In this document: positions 27,686 to 36,685 of the stretch, piece after piece
Position numbering within the stretch: position 1 is the first letter of the stretch
Layout of the letters: the number at the start of each line of letters is the position of its first letter
Assembly: GCF_046630315.1 (NCBI RefSeq)
Contig: NZ_LQBD01000015.1
Span: 1-64,000, forward strand
Length of the DNA: 64,000 nucleotides
Source of the DNA: Brucella anthropi_A
Lineage (GTDB): Bacteria; Pseudomonadota; Alphaproteobacteria; Rhizobiales; Rhizobiaceae
Reading direction: 5' to 3'
Program-made: the position numbers and the translations under genes
The notes under the pieces: generated by a model
What the model was told of the DNA's origin: nothing
The model's database searches: none
What the model saw: the letters and a program-made list of their open reading frames with translations, nothing else

Positions 27686-28006
27686 GGGATACTCGATTAC
27701 CTGTGGACGCAAAAAACTTGTCCTTATGGTTACCGGGTAGGGTAAATATGCAGTTAACGCCAAGTAGTTGAAATCGTAAATCTTTTCTTAAACGGCAGGG
27801 AAAGACCGCAGTTCCGGGCTTTTTGGTCGCTGCGGGCTTCTCAACATTTTGCCGCCTGTCATCTTAACGCCGCGATCGCTGTGCAATGGTGGTTTTATCG
27901 TCTTGCCATCGATAAGGCTTGGTTATCCCTTTTTGCCTATAGTCGACCGTCAATTCCAGAGTTTGCGTAGCGGGCATGCGAGCCGCCCGCTGGTCCGGTG
28001 TATTTT
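27686..28006. other. Divergent intergenic region between ccrM and a ClC gene
   Basis: This 321-bp region must hold the ccrM promoter on one strand and that of the channel gene on the other. It is A+T-rich close to ccrM (GGTAAATATGCAGTTAACGC near 27740). I saw no convincing GANTC pair or CtrA-type site by eye, and no RNA gene. Confidence 0.45.
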
Positions 28007-29800
28007 ATGATGAATATCGCTGAGCTGCGACATAACCGGTATTTGCGGGTTCTCTTTGTACCCTTTCGCATGCGCGCACTGGTTCGCGGCAGTGAAATTG
28101 GCCTTGTCATTGCCGGCACCCTGATCGGCATCATTTCAGGACTGATGGTCGCCGCCATTGGCGGCATTTCGCAATGGATGCACCAGGCGATATTCGCCCT
28201 CGAACCGGGCGAAAAACTGAGTTCGGCATCCTCGCTGCAATCGAGCGCCTATATCGCCCCGCTTGCGGGCGGCATCTTGATGGGGATCGTGATCTGGGTT
28301 CTCGCACGCTGGCGCAAACGCCCCATCGTCGACCCCATCGAAGCCAATGCGCTTCATGGCGGGCGCCTATCGCTCACGGACAGTTTCATTCTGGTCGGCC
28401 AGAACCTGATCTCCAACGGCTTCGGCGCGTCGGTCGGCCTGGAAGCCGCCTATACGCAGCTTGCGAGCGGTTTTGCCTCCCGCATCGGCCGGGCGCTCAA
28501 GCTTCGCCGCGCAGATTTGCGAACGCTGGTCGGCTGCGGTGCGGCTGCGGCCATCGCCAGCGCATTCAATGCGCCGCTGACAGGGGCTTTCTATGCCTTC
28601 GAACTCATCATCGGCGTCTATTCTATTGCCACGCTCGCGCCCGTCGTCGTGGCCGCGATCGTTGGCGCGCTGGTGACGCAGGCAATCGGCGGCACGCCCT
28701 TCGTCATCGATATCGGCCAGATCAACGACATCACCCCGCGCGATTACGTTCCCGCGCTCGTTCTCGGTTTCTTTTCGGCGGGCATTGCCATTCTCATCAT
28801 GCGCGGCGTTACCTTTGTCGAAACGCTCGCCCGACGCAGCGTGGTTCCCAATGTCATGGCTCCGGCAATCGGCGGTGCGATTGTCGGCATGATCGCGTTC
28901 TTTTCGCCGCAGGTTCTGGCCTCCGGTCATGGCGCCCTGCATCTCGATCTCAATGCGCACATCACCATACCGGTGCTCCTGCTCCTGATCTTCACCAAAT
29001 CGCTCGCCTCGGCGGTTTCCATCGGCGCGGGCTTCCGCGGCGGCCTGTTCTTCGCATCGCTGTTTCTCGGCGCATTGACGGGCAAGCTTTTCGCCGCAGT
29101 GGCGGGAACCGTACTCCCTGCCGGTCTTGCCCTTTCGCCGGAAGTCTATGCCGTCATCGGCATGAGTTCGCTTGCCGTCGCGGTTGTCGGCGGGCCGATG
29201 ACCATGACGTTCCTCGCGCTGGAACTGACCGGCGACTTTCCGATTTCCATGCTCGTGCTGGGTGCGGTGGTTTCATCGTCGCTGATGGTGCGCAAGACCT
29301 TCGGCTACTCCTTCGCAACGTGGCGCTTCCACCTGCGGGGCGAGGCCATCCGGTCCGCCCACGATATCGGATGGATACGCAATCTGACCGTCAACCGGAT
29401 GATGCGTCACGATGTGCGCACCGTGCCGATCGACACGGACATCGATACATTCCGCCACGATTTTCCGCTTGGATCAACGCAGCGCGTGATCGCGGTCGAT
29501 GCCGAGGGGCGCTATGTCGGCATGATTCCGGTCCCGGAGGTTTATGCCGACAGCTTCGACACATCCGATGGCGAGCACAGCATCAGCGCGCTCCTCAAAT
29601 ATCAGGACGAGTTCCTGTTGCCGCAGATGAACGCCAAGGAAGCGGTTGCCCGTTTCGACCGGGCGGAAAGCGAAGCGCTGGCCGTCGTGAACAATGCGCA
29701 GGAGCGAAAGGTTCTGGGCCTTTTGAGCGAGGCGCACACACTTCGCCGCTACAGCGAGGAGCTGGACCGGCGGCGGCGCGAAGTTTCCGGCGAGGTCTGA
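28007..29800 (+). CDS. ClC-family chloride channel/antiporter with C-terminal CBS region
   Basis: The 597-residue protein has a ClC membrane domain of about 440 residues. GFGASVGLEAAYTQL holds the gating Glu in a GLEAA version of the GREGP motif, and GAGFRGGLFFASLFLG is the conserved helix N segment. A cytoplasmic part of about 130 residues (from NRMMRHDVRTVPIDTD) resembles a CBS pair. It probably exchanges chloride for protons, aiding acid or ionic stress survival. ATG at 28007 or 28010 is likely; the ribosome site is weak, and a GTG at 27998 is possible. Confidence 0.9.
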   Translation: MMNIAELRHNRYLRVLFVPFRMRALVRGSEIGLVIAGTLIGIISGLMVAAIGGISQWMHQAIFALEPGEKLSSASSLQSSAYIAPLAGGILMGIVIWVLARWRKRPIVDPIEANALHGGRLSLTDSFILVGQNLISNGFGASVGLEAAYTQLASGFASRIGRALKLRRADLRTLVGCGAAAAIASAFNAPLTGAFYAFELIIGVYSIATLAPVVVAAIVGALVTQAIGGTPFVIDIGQINDITPRDYVPALVLGFFSAGIAILIMRGVTFVETLARRSVVPNVMAPAIGGAIVGMIAFFSPQVLASGHGALHLDLNAHITIPVLLLLIFTKSLASAVSIGAGFRGGLFFASLFLGALTGKLFAAVAGTVLPAGLALSPEVYAVIGMSSLAVAVVGGPMTMTFLALELTGDFPISMLVLGAVVSSSLMVRKTFGYSFATWRFHLRGEAIRSAHDIGWIRNLTVNRMMRHDVRTVPIDTDIDTFRHDFPLGSTQRVIAVDAEGRYVGMIPVPEVYADSFDTSDGEHSISALLKYQDEFLLPQMNAKEAVARFDRAESEALAVVNNAQERKVLGLLSEAHTLRRYSEELDRRRREVSGEV

Positions 29801-29874
29801 GAGACTGAATCAAAAAGCGGCATGTGTGTGCGAAAATGGTGATTTTCGAGTACCGGAGCGCAATGTACTTCCAA

Positions 29875-29917
29875 GCATAGTCCCGAAAAGTTGCAGACTT
29901 TTCGGATAAGACTATGC
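29875..29917. repeat. REP-like palindrome
   Basis: GCATAGTC-CCGAAAAGT-TGCAG-ACTTTTCGG-ATAA-GACTATGC forms a near-perfect hairpin. The core CCGAAAAGT...ACTTTTCGG recurs at 61531-61556. It occupies the gap 29801-30105, which otherwise shows no gene. Confidence 0.75.
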
Positions 29918-30105
29918 GCCTGAGAAAGCTACATGAGCACCGGAACGCAAAAAATTGCCATTTGCAGCCACACAGGACGACTTTTGGAACAGGCTCTGAA
30001 TTCGGACAGCATCCGATTTGACGACCTCACTATAAAAGTGTAGCTCAACCCCGGTATTTCCGGCTGCTGCCGGTGCCCTCCCCTCCCAATAAAAAGGCTA
30101 TGATC

Positions 30106-30792
30106 ATGGCGGCAGCGTCCCTCATCATTTTCGATTGCGACGGCGTTTTGGTGGATTCCGAAATCATCGCGGCGGAAGTCGAATCCGCTCTTCTCACCGA
30201 AGCCGGTTATCAGATCGCCGCCGATGAAATGGCCGAGCGTTTTGCCGGCCTGACCTGGCAGGATATTCTTCTGACGGTGGAACGCGAGGCCGGAATTCCG
30301 CTTTCAGCATCGCTTCTCGACAAATCCGAAAGGATTCTGGACGAGAGGCTCGCCAACGAGGTTCAGGCGGTTGAAGATATCGGGGATGTCGCATCGGCGC
30401 TGAAGCTGCAAAAATGCATCTGCTCCAACTCCACCGGCCATCGGTTGGAAACAATGCTGAAGCGCGTTGGGCTTTATGATCTGTTTGCGCCCAATATTTT
30501 TTCGGCAAAGGAAGTCGGCACGAAGAAGACCAAGCCCGCCCCCGACGTCTTCCTCTACGCCGCCAAGCATTTCGGGGTCGACCCGAAGAATGTCATCGTG
30601 ATCGAGGATTCCGCGCATGGCATAGAGGGCGCGCGCGCCGCCGGCATGCGCGTGATCGGCTTTACCGGCGGCGCCCACACCTATCCCGGCCATGCCGACA
30701 AGCTGACCGATGCCGGTGCGGAGACGGTTATCCATCGCCACAAGGACCTGCCCAGCGTTATTGAAGCCCTGTCCATCTGGACCGATGCCTGA
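30106..30792 (+). CDS. HAD-IA hydrolase, beta-phosphoglucomutase/phosphatase-like
   Basis: The 228-residue protein has motif I IIFDCDGVLVDSE (both Asp present), a helical cap, motif II CSNSTGH, motif III Lys (KKTKPAPDVF) and motif IV VIEDSAHGIEGARAAGM. It is likely a phosphatase acting on small sugar phosphates (the 6-phosphogluconate and 2-deoxyglucose-6-phosphate group is close). ATG 30106 is preceded by AAAAAGG; an ATG two codons earlier is possible. Confidence 0.85.
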   Translation: MAAASLIIFDCDGVLVDSEIIAAEVESALLTEAGYQIAADEMAERFAGLTWQDILLTVEREAGIPLSASLLDKSERILDERLANEVQAVEDIGDVASALKLQKCICSNSTGHRLETMLKRVGLYDLFAPNIFSAKEVGTKKTKPAPDVFLYAAKHFGVDPKNVIVIEDSAHGIEGARAAGMRVIGFTGGAHTYPGHADKLTDAGAETVIHRHKDLPSVIEALSIWTDA

Positions 30793-30818
30793 AGGAGATA
30801 ATCCGACGCCTGGCCTTG

Positions 30819-31004
30819 TCAGGCGGCGGATTGCTTGTTGCGCCCCTTGGGCGGCGCGTTGAGAATGGCCAGAAGCTCTTCGGCTTCGCTTTCCGAGAGG
30901 CCGATCAGCATACGGGTTCCCATGATGACGGGTTCGCCAGTGGACGTATCGAAGATCGCCCAAGTGTCCGTCGGTTCAAGAATGCGTTCGTATTTGTGTT
31001 GCAT
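30819..31004 (-). CDS. Small conserved-looking protein, 61 residues
   Basis: A soluble peptide MQHKYERILEPTDTWAIFD followed by STGEPVIMGTRMLIGLSESE and an Ala/Lys-rich tail. No signal or membrane segment. The residues ahead of the ATG (ATGCAACACAAATAC) show no strong ribosome site. Codon use is good and it is convergent with the HAD gene, so I think it is real but of unknown function. Confidence 0.6.
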   Translation of the reverse strand: MQHKYERILEPTDTWAIFDTSTGEPVIMGTRMLIGLSESEAEELLAILNAPPKGRNKQSAA

Positions 31005-31102
31005 GGGCCCACATTAGCGCAAAGCCGTTGCCATTCCTTTCACACTGACAATCGCATTTAATTCGAATTTTATCGATCCGTATTTATCCACAAACCGGAA
31101 GC

Positions 31103-32719
31103 TCAGGCTCCCCGAGAGAGCGCTTTGGCGCGTTTCGGTCTGGTTTTCGGCACCGTGATTGCCACCAGAGCGATTGCGCCGTCCGCCGAAATCGGCTTGC
31201 CGTAAAACCAGCCCTGAGCGGTCATCGGCGTCTTCATCCTGCGGAAATAATCCGCCTGGGCTTCCGTCTCTATCCCCTCGACCACGATGCCCAGATTATG
31301 CTGGCGCGCCATCGATATGATCTGCGGCACAATCGACACCGTCTCGCCATCCACGGAGACGGTGCGCGTGAAAGCCTTGTCGATCTTGATGGCATCGATC
31401 TGCAATTCGCCAAGATAGGCAAGGCTGGAATAGCCGGTTCCAAAATCGTCGATGTAAATTCGATGCCCCTGCTCGCGAAGCTGGCGGATACCTTCCGACG
31501 CCCTGGAAACATCGACAGCCGTTCGCTCCGTCAATTCAAGCCCGATCTGGCGGGGATCGATGCCGGCCACAGCCAGTTTCGCCCGGATGTTCTTCAGAAA
31601 CGCAGGCGCCTGGACATCGTTTGCAGTGATATTGATATTGATCTGGATATCGCGGTTGCGGCGCAGCAGATCACCCATTTCCTCCATGACGCGATCGATG
31701 ACATAGGCCGTCACACGGCAGGCCATCCCCTTTTCTTCCGCCTTCGCGATGAACACATCGGGCGGAACCAGATCGCCCGTTTGCAGCTGCCAGCGCAAGA
31801 GTGCCTCAAACCCCGTGATCTTCCCATCAGCAACATTGACCACCGGCTGGTAAACGACATCCAGCTGCCGCGCCTTCAAGGCCTTGCCGAGCATGGAAGC
31901 CAGCGGACGTTCGCGATTGTGATAGGCAAACCAGCCCAGACCGAGGCTCGCCCCGGCAAGGAGGCCAAGACCGATCGCGATAACGGACTTCCAGCGGGCG
32001 GAATTGCTGGAATTGTCCAGCTTCGCTTCGAGCGCGATGCAGACGCTCGTATTGTCGTCGCAACGAAACTCCCTGATGCCGCTGCTCAGCACATCATATT
32101 TCCGTCCGGGGTCATTGAAGTCGGGAACAGGCACATTGCCCGACGGATAGCCGTAAAGGCGTGCAAATCGCTTCTGATCGGCATCGCGCATATAGATGGC
32201 AAAGCCGTATTGCTGCGTGTGGAGCAGATCGAATGCCGCCGAACTGAGAACAACATTGACCGTGTCCTTGCCAATCACGGAACCGTGGCTGCCCGGCGTA
32301 ATCAGGGACCTGTCGCTGTAGACATAGGTGCCATCCTGCAAATGAATGTCGGCAGCCGAACGCCTCGGCTGTCCGGGAATATCGCCCATGAGCGTCGAAC
32401 AGATCAGGCGATCACCGCGAAACCGGCCTATATCCTTGATATGATATGCGGAAAAGACCAGCTTGCGCAGATAGGTCATCTCTTCCGGGGAGCACATTTC
32501 ATACGATGAATGATCGGCTGCCTCTATCGTTTCGCGGGCGGACACGACCACGCGGTTCGCATGGGCAAGCAGGGCGGCCATGTAGATATTCATGTGCCGC
32601 TCTTCATCCGCAATTCGAAGTCGATTGCCTATCCATTGTCCAAATGCTGCGCCCAAAAACAGCATGACAAGCAAAACAAGTGGAACAGGCTTTAAAAATT
32701 TACTGCGATCAAATCGCAT
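31103..32719 (-). CDS. bpdA: BpdA-like cyclic-di-GMP phosphodiesterase (CSS-motif + EAL)
   Basis: The 538-residue protein has an N-terminal membrane helix (about 12-32), a periplasmic CSS-motif sensor (about 35-230, with MCSPEEMTYL and LICSTLMGD), a second helix (about 240-262) and a C-terminal EAL domain. Catalytic residues are complete: FEALLRW (Glu305), NINITAND, ELTER, IDDFGTGYSSL (Asp424-Asp425) and EGIE. It should hydrolyse c-di-GMP in response to a periplasmic redox or other cue. Position and domain set match Brucella BpdA, which is reported to affect flagellar gene expression; the name is from recall. ATG 32719 follows AGGGA. Confidence 0.85.
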   Translation of the reverse strand: MRFDRSKFLKPVPLVLLVMLFLGAAFGQWIGNRLRIADEERHMNIYMAALLAHANRVVVSARETIEAADHSSYEMCSPEEMTYLRKLVFSAYHIKDIGRFRGDRLICSTLMGDIPGQPRRSAADIHLQDGTYVYSDRSLITPGSHGSVIGKDTVNVVLSSAAFDLLHTQQYGFAIYMRDADQKRFARLYGYPSGNVPVPDFNDPGRKYDVLSSGIREFRCDDNTSVCIALEAKLDNSSNSARWKSVIAIGLGLLAGASLGLGWFAYHNRERPLASMLGKALKARQLDVVYQPVVNVADGKITGFEALLRWQLQTGDLVPPDVFIAKAEEKGMACRVTAYVIDRVMEEMGDLLRRNRDIQININITANDVQAPAFLKNIRAKLAVAGIDPRQIGLELTERTAVDVSRASEGIRQLREQGHRIYIDDFGTGYSSLAYLGELQIDAIKIDKAFTRTVSVDGETVSIVPQIISMARQHNLGIVVEGIETEAQADYFRRMKTPMTAQGWFYGKPISADGAIALVAITVPKTRPKRAKALSRGA

Positions 32720-33061
32720 ATGGTCTTGTCCCTGAATATATCGCAGTCCGCTCGGGGATCTCTCGCAATCAACCATTGCCGCCATTCAATTGCGACGCGA
32801 CGAAACCCGGCGATAAAAATCACACACAAATCAAATCGAATGCACAAATACTACTATGATTTTCATTAATACCGCATTAAAATAAAAAACGAACTATATC
32901 ATCATCCAATCATAAAATTAAAGACCCACAAAGAACCATATATACTAACGAATAGACTAAATTAATATATGTTTATACAGCCCCTAAAAATGATGCGCAG
33001 AAAATATCCCTGCGCATCATTCTGAAAATCATTTCAAGAAGAAAAGCCTTTTGGCAGTTCT
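32720..33061. other. A+T-rich intergenic region upstream of bpdA
   Basis: Between 32820 and 32985 the sequence falls well below 35% G+C (TTAATACCGCATTAAAATAA and similar runs), strongly unlike the flanks. It must contain the bpdA promoter. No coding frame is seen; the terminator of the lipoprotein gene occupies its right edge. Confidence 0.6.
32989..33021 (-). terminator. Strong terminator of the lipoprotein gene
   Basis: Perfect 12-bp stem AATGATGCGCAG/CTGCGCATCATT with a nine-base loop, followed on the minus strand by TTTTAGG. It lies 40 bp past the stop at 33062. Confidence 0.85.
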
Positions 33062-33652
33062 TTATTTCGTGTTGTATGGACCTTCATCGAAACCGACGAA
33101 AATCTGGATATTGTTCTTGTCCGTCATCGGCACCGTGATCGCCTTGTCATTGAAGACGAACTGGGTGGCGGTGTCCCCATTGGCGATCGTAACCGACTGC
33201 TTGTGCAATTTGGAATAGATCACCTGATCGCCCTGGCGGACAGCGACACGGACGGGCATGGTGATGGTGCCGCTCTTGTATTTCGGGCCGGGCACAACCT
33301 TGCCGGCAGCCGCAACATCGATCGTCATCGTACCGGCGCCATACTGGCAGGCGCGGGTCGTATCGGTCAGGGCGGCCTGATAGATCACGCGGGCCGGATC
33401 CTTATCGCCGCCCTTTTCGTAGGTGTTGAAAAAGGCCGTGCCGTCCCGCAGCGAAACGGATGGGCAGAAAGCGCGCAGCTCGGATTCCTTGACGCGCTGG
33501 TCGCCGGATGCGGCAGGCGTGGTCAGCGCGGCGCCTGCGGCTCCGTCCGCGGCCTTATCCGTGCCGCTGGTTGTGCAGCCTGCGAGGGCTGCGAGCAAAA
33601 CCGTTGCAAAGACTGGAAACAACGATGAACGATTCTGTGGTGCTGTTTGCAT
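33062..33652 (-). CDS. Predicted lipoprotein of unknown function
   Basis: This 196-residue protein has a signal peptide ending in the lipobox LAGC (Cys26), then a low-complexity Ala/Gly linker (about 27-50) and a beta-rich domain with conserved-looking CPSVSLRDGTAFFNTY and CQYGAGTMTIDVA. It should be acylated and retained at an envelope membrane. I recognise no family with function, though similar lipoproteins are frequent in Rhizobiales. Divergent from thrC and with its own terminator. Confidence 0.8.
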   Translation of the reverse strand: MQTAPQNRSSLFPVFATVLLAALAGCTTSGTDKAADGAAGAALTTPAASGDQRVKESELRAFCPSVSLRDGTAFFNTYEKGGDKDPARVIYQAALTDTTRACQYGAGTMTIDVAAAGKVVPGPKYKSGTITMPVRVAVRQGDQVIYSKLHKQSVTIANGDTATQFVFNDKAITVPMTDKNNIQIFVGFDEGPYNTK

Positions 33653-33850
33653 AAACCGGGCTTCCCTGCACTGATCGACCTGTCTTCTACATCACGCATG
33701 CGTGTAGCGCGATGACGTTTTCCCGTTTTTTGCTCCGGAGAGCAACCCCCATCCATGTCGACATGCTTTAAAACCTTGCGGCTTTTTTAGGGAGGCTCTA
33801 TTGGATTACGCGGCTCAAAACCGCACCGATCTGAAACGAAGGCCCAAGAA

Positions 33851-35242
33851 ATGAAATATGTAAGCACGCGTGGGGAAGCGCCGGTCCTGGGGTTCAGCGA
33901 TGCATTGCTCGCCGGTCTTGCCCGGGATGGCGGTCTTTATCTGCCGCAGGATTATCCCCAGTTTTCGCCGGAACAGATCCGCGAGCTGCGCGGAAAATCC
34001 TATGTGGATATTGCGCTGGCCGTGCTCACGCCTTTTGTCGACGGCGAAATTCCCCATTCGGATTTCCGCCGCATGGTGCATGAAGCCTATGGGACTTTCC
34101 GCCACGATGCGGTCTGCCCGCTGGTCCAGACGGGTGCAAATGAATTCGTCCTGGAGCTTTTTCATGGCCCGACGCTCGCCTTCAAGGACGTCGCCATGCA
34201 GCTTCTCGCCCGCATGATGGACCATGTTCTGGCACAGCGCGGCGAACGGGCAACGATCGTCGGTGCCACGTCCGGCGATACAGGCGGCGCGGCCATCGAA
34301 GCCTTCGGCGGGCGCGACAATACCGACATCTTCATCCTGTTCCCCAACGGGCGCGTGTCGCCGGTGCAGCAGCGCCAGATGACATCATCCGGCTTCTCCA
34401 ATGTCCATGCCCTTTCCATCGAAGGCAATTTCGACGATTGCCAGAACCTTGTGAAAGGCATGTTCAACGATCTTCCGTTCCGGGATGCGCTGTCGCTTTC
34501 GGGTGTGAACTCGATCAACTGGGCCCGCATCATGCCGCAGGTGGTCTATTACTTTACGGCGGCGCTGAGCCTCGGCGCACCGGACTGCGCCGTATCCTTC
34601 ACAGTGCCGACGGGCAATTTCGGCGATATTTTCGCGGGCTATGTCGCCAAGCGCATGGGACTGCCCATCGAACGGCTCATCATCGCCACCAACGACAATG
34701 ACATTCTCTCGCGCACGCTGGACAGCGGCGCCTATGAAATGCGCGGCGTCGCGCAGACGACATCGCCATCGATGGATATCCAGATTTCCTCGAACTTCGA
34801 GCGCCTTCTGTTCGAAGCCCATGGACGCGACGCGGCCGCATTGCGCGGCCTGATGGAAAGCCTGAAGCAATCCGGCGGCTTCTCCATCTCCGAAAAGCCG
34901 CTTGCGGCGATCCGCGGCGAATTTTCTGCGGGCCGTTCCAATGTTGCAGAGACCGCGCAAACCATCAAATCCGTGCTGGAGGCCGACGGCTATCTGCTTG
35001 ATCCGCACTCGGCAATCGGGGTGAAGGTCGCTCGCGAAAATGTGTCCGGGGCCGCGCCGATGGTTGTCCTTGCGACCGCCCATCCGGCCAAATTCCCCGA
35101 TGCCGTAAAGGCTGCGAGCGGTGTCGAACCGCAGCTTCCGGCATGGCTTTCGGACTTGATGCAGCGAAAAGAAAGCTTCACAGTTCTTCACAACGACCTG
35201 AAAATCGTGGAAGAATACGTTCGCCGCCATTCGAGAGCTTAA
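33851..35242 (+). CDS. thrC: Threonine synthase
   Basis: The 463-residue PLP enzyme converts O-phosphohomoserine to threonine. The lysine that binds PLP is Lys112 in GPTLAFKDVAMQ; the phosphate-binding loop GATSGDTGGAAIEA and GNFGDIFAGY are intact. The start MKYVSTRGEAP with AAGG upstream is the usual one. The partner gene thrB lies 8 kb away on the other strand. The M16 peptidase gene follows 52 bp downstream and is probably cotranscribed, the usual rhizobial order. Confidence 0.97.
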   Translation: MKYVSTRGEAPVLGFSDALLAGLARDGGLYLPQDYPQFSPEQIRELRGKSYVDIALAVLTPFVDGEIPHSDFRRMVHEAYGTFRHDAVCPLVQTGANEFVLELFHGPTLAFKDVAMQLLARMMDHVLAQRGERATIVGATSGDTGGAAIEAFGGRDNTDIFILFPNGRVSPVQQRQMTSSGFSNVHALSIEGNFDDCQNLVKGMFNDLPFRDALSLSGVNSINWARIMPQVVYYFTAALSLGAPDCAVSFTVPTGNFGDIFAGYVAKRMGLPIERLIIATNDNDILSRTLDSGAYEMRGVAQTTSPSMDIQISSNFERLLFEAHGRDAAALRGLMESLKQSGGFSISEKPLAAIRGEFSAGRSNVAETAQTIKSVLEADGYLLDPHSAIGVKVARENVSGAAPMVVLATAHPAKFPDAVKAASGVEPQLPAWLSDLMQRKESFTVLHNDLKIVEEYVRRHSRA

Positions 35243-35294
35243 AGACCGGCTCCGAGACGAGAACCAGAGCGGGAATGCAGGGAGCAATTTGCTT

Positions 35295-36587
35295 ATGGGT
35301 GTTGAAGTAACGCGTCTTCCCAACGGGTTGACGATAGCCACCGATACGATGTCCCACGTGGAAAGCGTGGCGCTTGGAATCTGGGTCAAGGCCGGAGCGC
35401 GAAACGAAGCCCCAGACCGTCACGGCATTGCTCACCTGCTGGAGCACATGGCCTTCAAGGGTACGGAAAATCGCACGGCCTGGCAGATCGCATCGGATAT
35501 TGAAAATGTCGGCGGCGAGATCAATGCCGCCACCAGCGTCGAGACCACATCCTATTATGCGCGTGTACTGCGCAATGATGTGCCGCTTGCCATCGACATT
35601 CTTTCCGACATCCTGACGGCCTCCAAATTCGATGAAGCCGAACTGGAACGCGAGAAACAGGTCATCATGCAGGAAATCGGCGCGGCGCACGACACGCCCG
35701 ACGATATCGTCTTCGATCGTTTCACCGAAACAGCCTATCGCCATCAACCGATCGGACGCGCCATCCTGGGCGAGCCCGACACGGTCATGTCTTTCACCTC
35801 CGCCGATCTGCGCCAGTACATGGAAGAGCAGTACAGCGCCGACCGCATGGTCGTGACGGCCGCGGGCGGCGTCGATCACGATGCTTTCGTGAAGGAAGTG
35901 GAAAAGCGCCTCGGCGGCTTCCGCGCCCACAATACGGCTCCCACGCTCGACCTTGCCCATTATGTCGGCGGGGATTTCCGCGAACACCGCGAACTCATGG
36001 ATGCGCAGGTCCTGATCGGCTTCGAGGGACGCGCCTATCATGTGCGCGATTTCTACGCCTCGCAGCTTCTTTCGATGATCCTTGGCGGCGGCATGTCCTC
36101 GCGGCTTTTCCAGGAAGTACGCGAGAAGCGCGGGCTCTGCTATTCGGTCTATGCCTTCCATTGGGGCTTTTCCGATACGGGCCTGTTCGGCATCCATGCC
36201 GCGACGGGGCGCGACGAGCTTGTCGAACTCGTGCCGGTCATTATCGACGAATTGCACAAGGCAGCCCACTCCATCGGCCTGGACGAAGTGGACCGCGCCC
36301 GCGCGCAATATCGGGCAAGCCTGCTCATGTCGCAGGAAAGTGCGGCAAGCCGCGCGGGCCAGATCGCGCGCCAGTTCCTGCTCTATGGGCGCCCGGTTGA
36401 AAACAGCGAATTGCTGGACCGTTTGTCCCTCATCACGCCCAAACGCCTGACCGATCTTGCCGGACGGCTTTTTCTCGACAGCAAACCCACTATCGCAGGC
36501 GTCGGCCCCATTGGCCGCCTCATGAGCTTCGATCACCTGACCGATGCGCTTTCGACCAATGCGCATACGAGGAAGATTGCTGTTTAA
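35295..36587 (+). CDS. M16 zinc metallopeptidase (processing-peptidase-like)
   Basis: The 430-residue protein has the inverted zinc motif HLLEH (His47, Glu50, His51) and the downstream Glu ligand in EREKQVIMQEI, then the inactive-like second M16 half with GGGMSSRLFQEVREKRGLCY. It resembles the mitochondrial processing peptidase beta subunit and bacterial PqqL-type relatives, which degrade or trim peptides. ATG 35295 fits the family start; a TTG at 35289 is closer to GGGAG and remains possible. Confidence 0.93.
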   Translation: MGVEVTRLPNGLTIATDTMSHVESVALGIWVKAGARNEAPDRHGIAHLLEHMAFKGTENRTAWQIASDIENVGGEINAATSVETTSYYARVLRNDVPLAIDILSDILTASKFDEAELEREKQVIMQEIGAAHDTPDDIVFDRFTETAYRHQPIGRAILGEPDTVMSFTSADLRQYMEEQYSADRMVVTAAGGVDHDAFVKEVEKRLGGFRAHNTAPTLDLAHYVGGDFREHRELMDAQVLIGFEGRAYHVRDFYASQLLSMILGGGMSSRLFQEVREKRGLCYSVYAFHWGFSDTGLFGIHAATGRDELVELVPVIIDELHKAAHSIGLDEVDRARAQYRASLLMSQESAASRAGQIARQFLLYGRPVENSELLDRLSLITPKRLTDLAGRLFLDSKPTIAGVGPIGRLMSFDHLTDALSTNAHTRKIAV

Positions 36588-36597
36588 GGGAATAAGT

Positions 36598-36665
36598 GAG
36601 TAGGGGAATAGGGGAGTATGTGACCTTGAACATTTTGTTTTTCCTACTCCCCTATTCCCCTACTC
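36598..36665. repeat. Perfect 21-bp inverted repeat built from 8-mers
   Basis: GAGTAGGGGAATAGGGGAGT-A at 36598-36618 is exactly complementary to 36645-36665, with a 26-base loop. Each arm is made of 8-base units of the type GAGTAGGG/GAATAGGG, akin to the units in the element at 40201. Further partial units reach 36678. It lies between the M16 gene and the GNAT gene and could act as a terminator on either strand. Confidence 0.85.
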
Positions 36666-36685
36666 CCATACTCCCCTAACCCGTC

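Noticed and set aside
28174..29808. A 544-codon frame overlapping the ClC gene
   Set aside because: Same strand, shifted frame, Arg/His-rich without any domain; the ClC frame has full family motifs.
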